Part shown: positions 1 through 4,821 of the stretch, in pieces
Layout: every line of letters begins with the position of its first letter
Numbering within the stretch: the first letter of the stretch is position 1
Assembly (NCBI GenBank): GCA_030667035.1
Contig: DAOUWQ010000031.1
Span: 1-8,848, forward strand
From: Candidatus Heimdallarchaeota archaeon
GTDB lineage: Archaea > Asgardarchaeota > Heimdallarchaeia > JABLTI01
DNA: 8,848 nucleotides
Reading direction: 5' to 3'
The notes under the pieces: model-generated
Told to the model about the DNA's origin: nothing
What the model saw: the letters and a program-made list of their open reading frames with translations, nothing else
The model's database searches: none
Translations under genes and position numbers: made by a program

Positions 1-693
1 ATATTACTTGAGGATTTAAGAAGAAGAAATAAACATCACCAAATACAATTTCTAGAGGAATTGGAGAATCTAAATATCGAAATATATTATACTAGACAAA
101 CTGTTCCGACAGGTTTGGCAGATGCTGTATACAAGGCAAAGAATTTTGTTGGTGATGAAGAGTTTGTAGTCGCCCTCGGGGATACAATTATTGATTCTAC
201 AAACAATCCAAATCATTTGCAACGATTAGTTGATTTTCACAGAAAATCTGGAGCATTATGTTCGATTTCAACAGAGGAAATCCCAAGAGAACATTGTAAC
301 CGGTATGGTATATTGGATGTCCAACCTTATTCTAACCCTAAACAAACTATTCTTGATGATCGCTTTATAGTTAAGAATTTAGTTGAGAAACCAGCAATTA
401 AGGATGCGCCGAGTAATTTGGCTATTTGTGGGCGATATATTTTCAAACCAACTATTTTTGATTACATTGAAAAAACATCTGTTGGTGTTGGTGGAGAAAA
501 ACAACTTACAGATGCAATGAAAGGAATGCTTGAAGCAGGAACAATGACTGCTTTGCAATTAGGACCAAATGAAATTAGATATGATACAGGTACTTTTCCG
601 TTATACGCAAAAGCGTTTATTGCCATGTGTTTACAAGATGAAGAAATTGGTCCAGAAATAAAAGAATATCTTGCTAAACTGAATTTAGATTGA
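1..693 (+). CDS. galU: UTP-glucose-1-phosphate uridylyltransferase (GalU-type nucleotidyltransferase), 5'-truncated
   Basis: This is the C-terminal 230 residues of a sugar-nucleotide pyrophosphorylase. The reading frame is open from base 1, so the true start lies left of the window. The missing part holds the N-terminal GxGTR/K nucleotide-binding loop, roughly 70-80 residues by comparison with the family. The GalU subgroup, rather than RmlA or GlmU, is indicated by GLADAV (visible residues 38-43, the GLGHAV position), LGDTIID with the likely metal-binding Asp at 61, VEKP at 128-131, PSNLAICGRY at 137-146 and GEKQLTDA at 165-172. The end, RYDTGTFPLY followed by an amphipathic helix and EIKEYLAKL, also matches the GalU C-terminus. 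The family makes UDP-glucose from UTP and glucose-1-phosphate for glycan and glycolipid synthesis in the cytoplasm. Exact sugar and nucleotide specificity cannot be fixed without the N-terminus. The TTG at 61 is internal. The stop is 7 bp from the stop of the convergent NfeD-like gene. Confidence 0.85.
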   Translation: MLLEDLRRRNKHHQIQFLEELENLNIEIYYTRQTVPTGLADAVYKAKNFVGDEEFVVALGDTIIDSTNNPNHLQRLVDFHRKSGALCSISTEEIPREHCNRYGILDVQPYSNPKQTILDDRFIVKNLVEKPAIKDAPSNLAICGRYIFKPTIFDYIEKTSVGVGGEKQLTDAMKGMLEAGTMTALQLGPNEIRYDTGTFPLYAKAFIAMCLQDEEIGPEIKEYLAKLNLD

Positions 694-700
694 GGTTAGA

Positions 701-724
701 TTATTCTTTTTCTCTTTTTTCTTT
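701..724 (+). terminator. T-rich tract, probable terminator of the galU-like gene
   Basis: Starting 7 bases after the plus-strand stop, the plus strand is nearly all pyrimidine, with T runs of 4-6 separated by single C or A. Archaeal RNA polymerase can terminate at such T-tracts without a hairpin, and no hairpin is visible here. The tract lies inside the convergent gene, where it is the complement of codons for its Lys/Glu-rich C-terminus. The terminator role is therefore an inference, and the composition may simply reflect that protein tail. Confidence 0.4.
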
Positions 725-1561
725 TGCTTCTGAAAGATTCGCAATTTTTCTTTTTCTTAGATTATCAAGTGAATCATCGACTAAATAGAAGCTGCCATCA
801 ACATTTATAATATAAACTACTTCGCCAGGTAAGAATTCTTGTTGTTTATGTACAGCTTTCGCAGGAACTTTCAGAGGTTCAATTTGATCAGGAATTTCTA
901 CTCTGATAAGTCCTCCTTCCGAATTGACCTTTATTGATACTATTGCTTCGCGTCCTATGAAATCTCGACTGGTTGGTAACCGATATGTTACTGTTCTTGA
1001 AATCTTCTGCCAAATGACATTGACAATTATTGACAGAATAATTGGTGATAGTAAGGTTAAAACTAATCTTAGATATGGGTTCATGCTTGGTTCTTGCCAA
1101 AAGAGCAACAATCCTAATCCACCAAACGAAATTGAGAATACTGCAAGTGAAAGCATCAATGGAGTAGTGCCTCCTTTTTCCATGTGAAACGGTCCAGCAT
1201 CATATATATCCAATGTATCTAAACTTACCTCAAAATCTAAATCAATATCTTTGTCGACACTTACATCTTTATCAACTGAAATATCTTTGTCAATAGTTAG
1301 ATCCTTATCAATTGAGATATCTTTGTCAATAGTTAGATCCTTGTCAATTGAAACATCTTTGTCTAGTGAAATATCTGCATCATGGTCGATATCATGGCTG
1401 AGGCTCTGACCAGCGCTGATTCCAAAAGTGACCAATACAAGAACTGTCACTATTGAACCAAAAATTAAAAATCCTATACAAAATCCTCGAAACCATTCTT
1501 CCCAAGGCAACAAGTCTGCTGCAAATATATAATAAAGTAATTGTGACATAAAGTTAAGCAT
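701..1561 (-). CDS. NfeD/YqiJ-like membrane protein with OB-fold domain and acidic hexapeptide repeat (flotillin partner)
   Basis: The 286-residue product has the layout of NfeD-family proteins that accompany flotillins (YuaF, YqiJ). It starts with a short hydrophobic, possibly amphipathic segment (2-18), then a membrane helix at about 26-49. A linker follows, beginning GQSLSHDIDHDAD, then helices at about 134-154 and 162-184, and a soluble C-terminal OB-fold-like domain at about 195-263 with GREAIVSIKV, VEIPD and LPGEVVYIINVDGSFYLV. It ends in a Lys/Glu-rich tail. The linker carries about eight hexads of the form D-[ILV]-[ST]-[ILV]-D-K at residues 63-110. It lacks the ClpP-like Ser/Lys protease domain of long NfeD proteins. 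In bacteria such proteins are thought to work with flotillin in membrane microdomains; here the flotillin gene lies 113 bp upstream on the same strand. The ATG at 1561 has no clear Shine-Dalgarno sequence, and a second Met at residue 5 is an alternative start. Family assignment is by architecture, and membrane topology is not established. Confidence 0.72.
   Translation of the reverse strand: MLNFMSQLLYYIFAADLLPWEEWFRGFCIGFLIFGSIVTVLVLVTFGISAGQSLSHDIDHDADISLDKDVSIDKDLTIDKDISIDKDLTIDKDISVDKDVSVDKDIDLDFEVSLDTLDIYDAGPFHMEKGGTTPLMLSLAVFSISFGGLGLLLFWQEPSMNPYLRLVLTLLSPIILSIIVNVIWQKISRTVTYRLPTSRDFIGREAIVSIKVNSEGGLIRVEIPDQIEPLKVPAKAVHKQQEFLPGEVVYIINVDGSFYLVDDSLDNLRKRKIANLSEAKEKREKE
1232..1375 (-). repeat. 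18-bp tandem coding repeat (acidic hexapeptide, about 8 units)
   Basis: Eight consecutive 18-bp units encode DISLDK, DVSIDK, DLTIDK, DISIDK, DLTIDK, DISVDK, DVSVDK and a degenerate DIDLDF. A higher-order 36-bp duplication is visible: bases 1281-1306 are identical to 1317-1342 over 26 bp, and the next nine positions differ only at the first (1307 versus 1343). This points to recent expansion by slippage or unequal recombination. At protein level, aliphatic residues alternate with Asp/Ser/Thr, a pattern suited to beta-strand or solenoid stacking with Asp rows that could bind cations. Confidence 0.9.
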
Positions 1562-1616
1562 TTTTTATTACCCAGCATTAATTTTTTCCTTTTTTTTTGA
1601 TTTACTTCTTATTTCT

Positions 1617-1648
1617 AAAAAAGAAGCATAAGGGAGAGATTTTCTCCC
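1617..1648 (-). terminator. Stem-loop plus T-tract between flotillin and NfeD-like genes
   Basis: On the minus strand, GGGAGA and TCTCCC form a 6-bp stem (1632-1637 with 1643-1648) around a 5-nt loop. After a short spacer comes a run of six T (1617-1622). It starts 26 bases after the flotillin stop. It looks like an intrinsic terminator or 3'-end processing site. It could fully or partly separate flotillin from the downstream NfeD-like gene, setting their ratio. No convincing separate promoter for the NfeD-like gene is visible in the remaining 55 bp. Confidence 0.5.
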
Positions 1649-1674
1649 AAGATATTTTCTTAGGGAACACCTAT

Positions 1675-2907
1675 TTACTTGGTAGTTGTTCTCCTAGCTT
1701 TTGGTAGTTCTTTCTTTACAGTTTTCTTTGGAATAACTTTGATATCCTCTGTGATATCCTTAGTCATGATTTTAGAAAAGTCAAGGCTTCTACCTGTAAT
1801 TTCTGGTAACACTGTTAGAAATGGTACTATGGATTCAGCAATACTTGAGAATGCCTGTTGTCCATCACCCATAACAAACATCTTATCGACGTTTAGGTGC
1901 GAATAAATCTCCGGAAGCATTTCAACAATTTTTAGTTGGAAGAACTTTGGATCAGCTTGTGCTAATGACTTAACTTGTTCAAGAATACCATCGGCTTCAG
2001 CGATAAGCTTCTCCTTTACAGCTGCAGCTTCACCTTGAGCTTTAGCAATAAGTTGAGCTTTTTCTCCTTCAGCAATTCTGATCATTCTCTCGTATTCAGC
2101 TTCTGCCTCAATAGTCACTTTCTTTTTAAGAGTGTTTGCTGTGATTTCTGTTCTTGTCAATTCAAGCTTTTGAACTTCGATTTCTCTATTCTTAGATTCA
2201 GTTTGAATTTCCAATTGAACACTTTGTTCTTGCTTGCCTGTTTTTCTTGAAACTTCGAGATCTCGTAATTGTGTTACTTCTTCCATTTTTGCTCTTCTTA
2301 ATCGTGCTATCTCTTCTTCCTCTAGTTGTTTTGTTGCTTCCAAGTTTGTTTTCAGAATTTTATTTAATACTTCAACATCTCTAATTTCAACAGAAATAAC
2401 TACTATACCCATATCCGCTAATAGATCATGAAGCTCTTTAGATACAGCTGAAATGATTTCACTACGTTCTCTGATTATATGTTCCAAAGGCATATTCGCA
2501 CAAGTAGTACGAATGATACTTTCTGCGGCGTTTTTTATTATAGTCTCAATATAATCAGCATCTCTTTCATTCCAGGATACAGCTGTAAAGGCTATTTCTG
2601 GTTTCATAACTTTCCAAAAGACGAATGCGTTTACAGAAACGTCTTGAAACTCTCTTGAGAGTACTTTTTCTTTTGCTTCTAAAAATGTTTGTTGTGTTGT
2701 TGTAGGTATAACTATAATTTCATCAATTATAGGCATTAGAACACATTTTCCACCTTTTCCAGCAGATTTAACCTTCCCATTTCTGAATCTTATCACGTAT
2801 TCATTTGTTTTAAATTTACGATATCTGCTGATGAAGAAAACAATGACTAATAACCCTAACCCACAAATTCCTGCAACTATTAATCCGATTGTAGTTCCGA
2901 TTGCCAT
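1675..2907 (-). CDS. Flotillin-like SPFH/band 7 membrane scaffold protein
   Basis: The 410-residue product has one N-terminal membrane helix (about 5-28), then a basic SRYRKFK stop. An SPFH/band 7 domain follows (about 31-185), including KGGKCVLMPIIDEIIVIP and the stretch ending GIVVISVEIRDVEV. A long charged coiled coil (about 187-315) contains the Glu-Ala-rich segments EAEAEYERMIRIAEGEKAQ and QGEAAAVKEKLIAEADG. A flotillin-type C-terminal region (about 318-375, with KIVEMLPEIYSHL) precedes a Lys/Arg-rich tail. Flotillins oligomerise on the cytoplasmic face of membranes and organise microdomains. At 410 residues it is shorter than bacterial FloT/YqiK proteins of about 500-550. The NfeD-like gene directly downstream supports the flotillin subtype over other band 7 proteins such as HflK/C or stomatin, though bacterial pairs usually have NfeD first. 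The ATG at 2907 gives the complete membrane helix. A GGAA lies about 16 bases upstream, too far to be a strong ribosome site. Confidence 0.87.
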   Translation of the reverse strand: MAIGTTIGLIVAGICGLGLLVIVFFISRYRKFKTNEYVIRFRNGKVKSAGKGGKCVLMPIIDEIIVIPTTTQQTFLEAKEKVLSREFQDVSVNAFVFWKVMKPEIAFTAVSWNERDADYIETIIKNAAESIIRTTCANMPLEHIIRERSEIISAVSKELHDLLADMGIVVISVEIRDVEVLNKILKTNLEATKQLEEEEIARLRRAKMEEVTQLRDLEVSRKTGKQEQSVQLEIQTESKNREIEVQKLELTRTEITANTLKKKVTIEAEAEYERMIRIAEGEKAQLIAKAQGEAAAVKEKLIAEADGILEQVKSLAQADPKFFQLKIVEMLPEIYSHLNVDKMFVMGDGQQAFSSIAESIVPFLTVLPEITGRSLDFSKIMTKDITEDIKVIPKKTVKKELPKARRTTTK

Positions 2908-2967
2908 CTTATTTCAATTATTCCTTCAAAATTTATTTAACATAACTGACTATCGTAAAAGCCTTTG

Positions 2968-3030
2968 TTTTTCGAATCTTTTTTTATTCGGAAAAGATGA
3001 ATATTCATTTAGATCTTTTACTTGAGTAAA
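2968..3030 (-). promoter_or_regulatory. Three consecutive inverted repeats in the flotillin leader
   Basis: Between the predicted flotillin promoter and its ATG lie three dyads. The first is TTTACTtgAGTAAA (3017-3030), six perfect pairs around a 2-base centre, positioned at the expected transcription start. The second is ATGAATATTCAT (2997-3008), a perfect 12-bp palindrome. The third pairs 2968-2977 with 2986-2995, ten positions with one mismatch around an 8-base loop. They could be operator sites, structure in a leader of roughly 115 nt, or chance in AT-rich DNA. No known riboswitch class is recognised. Confidence 0.35.
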
Positions 3031-3041
3031 TTATCCCTATA

Positions 3042-3053
3042 CGAGTATATAAA
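3042..3053 (-). promoter_or_regulatory. Probable TATA-box promoter of the flotillin gene
   Basis: The minus strand reads GTTTATATACTCG here, a good archaeal TATA box. Transcription would be expected about 25 bases downstream, near 3020-3025, giving a leader of roughly 115 nt. The TATATACTCG core recurs exactly in the promoter region of the plus-strand gene starting at 3963. The upstream sequence is AT-rich without a clear purine BRE. The same DNA also reads as TATA on the plus strand, but no plus-strand gene follows. Confidence 0.5.
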
Positions 3054-3159
3054 CATTAACAAATTTTCTACTAGTTTAAAAAACATTCACTATAATAAAT
3101 AAACATTCTTTTTATTAAAATACCTTCTTGTAATATTTGAAGATTTTTTAAAAATAAAG

Positions 3160-3196
3160 AAAAAAGAGAGATGAATATATTTCGATCTCTTCTCTT
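3160..3196 (-). terminator. Stem-loop and T-tract after the pilin gene
   Basis: On the minus strand AGAGAT (3185-3190) pairs with ATCTCT (3167-3172) across a 12-nt loop. After a one-base bulge, about five more pairs extend into the pilin stop codon and the adjacent T-tract (six T at 3160-3165). Further T runs follow to 3151. It probably ends the pilin transcript before the flotillin promoter, making pilin and flotillin separate units. Confidence 0.55.
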
Positions 3197-3647
3197 AAAA
3201 TGCTGGTGAGGTAATAGTTCCATCAGCTGCAGTGAAAGTTATTTCGTATGTAGAAGTTGCTGTAAGAACTCCAGCCAATTGAATACTGAATTTCACTGTT
3301 GAACCTTGTGCTAACTCATAAGGAGTAGTAAAATCAATTTCAGTTGTGCCAACAAAAACATGTATTGCAATATAGGAGTCGGTTGCATTGATTACTTCAA
3401 AAGCAGCCAAACTAGCGAAGGTAGCGGGAGCACCACCGATGTTTTTTATTTCAAAATAAACACGATCTGAATATCCTGCTTCCGTTCCATATGATATTGG
3501 ACTAAGCTCTGACGTTTGTGCAAAAAGCGGTACAACAACGAAATAAACTATTGCCGCAGCGGTAACGGTTAAAGCAATCAATAGAATTGTTGCAATAACA
3601 GGTGATACTGCTTTCTTTTTCTTTAGAATCATTTTTCCAAGTGACAT
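3195..3647 (-). CDS. Archaeal type IV pilin-like protein with class III signal peptide
   Basis: This 150-residue protein begins with a short basic leader (residues 1-13, KKKKA), then VSPVIATILLIALTVTAAAIVYFVVV (residues 14-39). That is the hydrophobic helix typical of archaeal type IV pilins and archaellin-like proteins. The family predicts cleavage by a PibD/FlaK-type prepilin peptidase between Ala13 and Val14. The mature domain (about 44-150) is beta-rich, Thr/Ser-rich, free of Cys and weakly charged, as expected for an extracellular filament subunit. It contains one N-x-T sequon (N87-A-T89) that could be N-glycosylated. No assembly ATPase, platform protein or peptidase is encoded nearby, so it may use a distant machine. 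The start at 3647 fits a 13-residue leader; Met6 would leave 8 residues and is possible. It has its own candidate promoter and terminator. Adhesion, archaellum or another surface role cannot be separated from sequence alone. Confidence 0.82.
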   Translation of the reverse strand: MSLGKMILKKKKAVSPVIATILLIALTVTAAAIVYFVVVPLFAQTSELSPISYGTEAGYSDRVYFEIKNIGGAPATFASLAAFEVINATDSYIAIHVFVGTTEIDFTTPYELAQGSTVKFSIQLAGVLTATSTYEITFTAADGTITSPAF

Positions 3648-3677
3648 ACTTAATCAACCATCCGTTTGATTTCAGCT

Positions 3678-3692
3678 TTATTATATTTCTCT
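3678..3692 (-). promoter_or_regulatory. Candidate TATA-box promoter of the pilin gene
   Basis: The minus strand reads GAGAAATATAATAAA, a purine-rich BRE-like stretch followed by a TATA-like core. It ends 30 bases before the pilin ATG at 3647. The implied start site is only about 10 bases upstream of the ATG, giving a very short leader, which is common in archaea. Other AT-rich matches exist in this region, so the assignment is tentative. Confidence 0.4.
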
Positions 3693-3870
3693 TGTGTGCA
3701 AACGAGCTGTAATTCAATAGAATATTTCAGTCTTCATCTGCGCATTATCTATTAATTGTTCTCCTAATTAAAGAATTTTTGTTGTGGCAAACCGATAAAA
3801 AGGTGATTTTATTTGATTTATCTTTGTTTTGTTCAATAAATAATAATAATGCTTTTTATGGCACATTAAA

Positions 3871-3893
3871 AAGTAATATAAACTATATACTCG
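3871..3893 (+). promoter_or_regulatory. Candidate TATA-box promoter of the 266-aa gene
   Basis: The plus strand has AAGTAATATAAACTATATACTCG. Two overlapping TATA-like cores follow an A-rich BRE-like stretch. TATATACTCG (3884-3893) is identical to the flotillin promoter core. The expected start is around 3905-3915, leaving a leader of about 50 nt that contains the ribosome site CGGAG (3949-3953), 9 bases before the ATG. Confidence 0.5.
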
Positions 3894-3962
3894 AATTATG
3901 AGTAGGTATATTTGTACCGACTTTAATATTAGTTTAATTCGATAAATTCGGAGTAAAAAATA

Positions 3963-4763
3963 ATGGAAATTAACGATCCTTACGCACCAAAACTTGCTGG
4001 ATTAATTGTATCTTCTTTTGCAGACAGCGGCCCAGATATCGTTTTTAATAACACTGAATTAGCTGAAGATGAAGCTATGATCTTAGCCATTAAAGGTATG
4101 ACAGTCATTGGTTTAGACAGTCCATTAGATGTCATTGAAGATATAAATGATGAAGAAGAGCGCAGAGCAACTATCCAACAATTTGGTCCATTTCCAATTA
4201 AGGGTCGAGCAAATCTTAAAGCATTAGCCATTTCATTTGTGGTGAAAGCTGAGAAATCAGCTGATTTACGTATAATGACTTTTGGTCGTTTTTGTGTGAT
4301 ATTTTTGATTTATAATCAAGAAGATACAAGATTGATGCTGGATTCATATGGTTTAATTGAACCCTATTTTACGATTATTTCTAGAGATCTCGTTTCAGAT
4401 AAGGACCTGAATCCAACAAATCTCAGCGGTGTTTATCGAAGAATGAATATGCTTTTCCAAGGTGTTTTACCGCGAGTATTTACAGTCACAGATAAAGGTG
4501 TAATCAAGGAATTAATAGGCAAGGAAATTATGCATAGAGATGTTTTTCTCATTGCTGATAAAAAGAAGAAAGCCCTGTATACTTTGCTTATTGACCCTGA
4601 AATGAGTGTTTGGAGGAAGAGAAAAATCTATCAAACAGCATCAAACCTCAATTCTCATTTGTACCGTCAAAAATTATCTATAACTACTTTAACAGAACTT
4701 GAAGAGATTGCAAATATATTAAAACGTTACAATCTTTCTGTTGAAGGCATTTCTCTAGGATAA
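3963..4763 (+). CDS. Conserved-looking cytoplasmic protein of unknown function, possible longin/roadblock-like domain
   Basis: I do not recognise this 266-residue protein with certainty. It has no signal peptide, membrane helix or Cys-based metal site (one Cys, at 111). The N-terminal half (about 8-142) alternates as follows: beta strand LAGLIVSSF followed by SGPDIVFNN, helix EDEAMILAIKGMTVIG (35-50), a FGPFPIKG turn (74-81), strands LKALAISFVV (85-94) and FCVIFLIYN (110-118), and helix DTRLMLDSYGLIEPYF (121-136). That order, with a glycine-rich turn before paired central strands, resembles longin/roadblock-type domains, which are common in archaeal GTPase-linked sensor proteins. This is inference from pattern only. 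The C-terminal part (about 170-266) is a second alpha/beta segment with a basic patch, DKKKKALYTLLIDP, and two helices at the end. The ATG at 3963 is preceded by GGAG 9 bases upstream, a good ribosome site. It is probably monocistronic, with a strong stem-loop after the stop. Confidence 0.75.
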   Translation: MEINDPYAPKLAGLIVSSFADSGPDIVFNNTELAEDEAMILAIKGMTVIGLDSPLDVIEDINDEEERRATIQQFGPFPIKGRANLKALAISFVVKAEKSADLRIMTFGRFCVIFLIYNQEDTRLMLDSYGLIEPYFTIISRDLVSDKDLNPTNLSGVYRRMNMLFQGVLPRVFTVTDKGVIKELIGKEIMHRDVFLIADKKKKALYTLLIDPEMSVWRKRKIYQTASNLNSHLYRQKLSITTLTELEEIANILKRYNLSVEGISLG

Positions 4764-4789
4764 CCAACAAGTCTAGAAAAGATGATTTA

Positions 4790-4821
4790 GTTTTAGGTGT
4801 TTTTTCTTTGTTACCTAAAAC
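4790..4821. terminator. Bidirectional stem-loop between convergent genes, overlapping the DUF389 stop codon
   Basis: GTTTTAGGT (4790-4798) and ACCTAAAAC (4813-4821) form a perfect 9-bp inverted repeat around a 14-base loop. On the plus strand the loop is T-rich (six T, C, three T), which could itself stop transcription of the 266-residue gene 26 bases after its TAA. The right arm contains the TAG stop (4815-4817) and the last codons of the minus-strand DUF389 gene, so the hairpin also caps that mRNA. Confidence 0.65.

Larger units (their letters stand above)
3648..3962. other. 315-bp divergent intergenic region between pilin and the 266-aa gene
   Basis: This is AT-rich DNA with no credible ORF or RNA gene. 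It should hold the start signals of both flanking genes: a pilin TATA candidate near 3678-3689 on the minus strand and a TATA candidate near 3876-3889 on the plus strand. Visible dyads are CTTTTTA/TAAAAAG (3852-3858 with 3867-3873, 8-base spacer), just upstream of the plus-strand TATA, and an imperfect GGTATAttTGTACC (3905-3918) near the expected plus-strand start site. TTAATT/AATTAA (3752-3757 with 3766-3771) is probably chance. Confidence 0.6.

Noticed and set aside
61..63. TTG as the start of the nucleotidyltransferase gene
   Set aside because: The frame is open to base 1 and family homology requires an N-terminal nucleotide-binding region upstream. This Leu is internal to a truncated gene.
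924..1187. Plus-strand ORF (87 codons) opposite the NfeD-like gene
   Set aside because: It is a shadow of the minus-strand gene, with no recognisable domain and no ribosome site. The real frame encodes membrane helices and an OB-fold.
1232..1375. Tandem repeats as a CRISPR array or an EF-hand/RTX calcium domain
   Set aside because: The units are 18 bp, contiguous and in frame with no spacers. The protein pattern lacks DxDxDG loops and GGxGxD nonapeptides.
701..1561. Membrane serine protease of the long NfeD (ClpP-class) type
   Set aside because: No ClpP-like domain or catalytic Ser/Lys region is present. Only the membrane helices and OB-fold part match.
1975..2250. Plus-strand ORF (91 codons, Phe/Ser/Cys-rich) opposite flotillin
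   Set aside because: Its composition is the antisense of the Glu/Lys/Ala-rich coiled coil, a typical shadow ORF.
3051..3107. Three copies of AAACATT at 3051, 3081 and 3101 as a regulatory array
   Set aside because: A short AT-rich heptamer in AT-rich DNA, with 30- and 20-bp spacing. Chance cannot be excluded and flanks are not shared by all three.
2908..3194. Small RNA or tRNA gene between flotillin and pilin
   Set aside because: No cloverleaf, GC-rich RNA core or known riboswitch motif is visible. The structure seen is explained by a terminator, a promoter and leader dyads.
3502..3717. Minus-strand ORF overlapping the pilin start in another frame
   Set aside because: The pilin frame has a clear class III signal peptide. 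This alternative has no domain or membrane logic.
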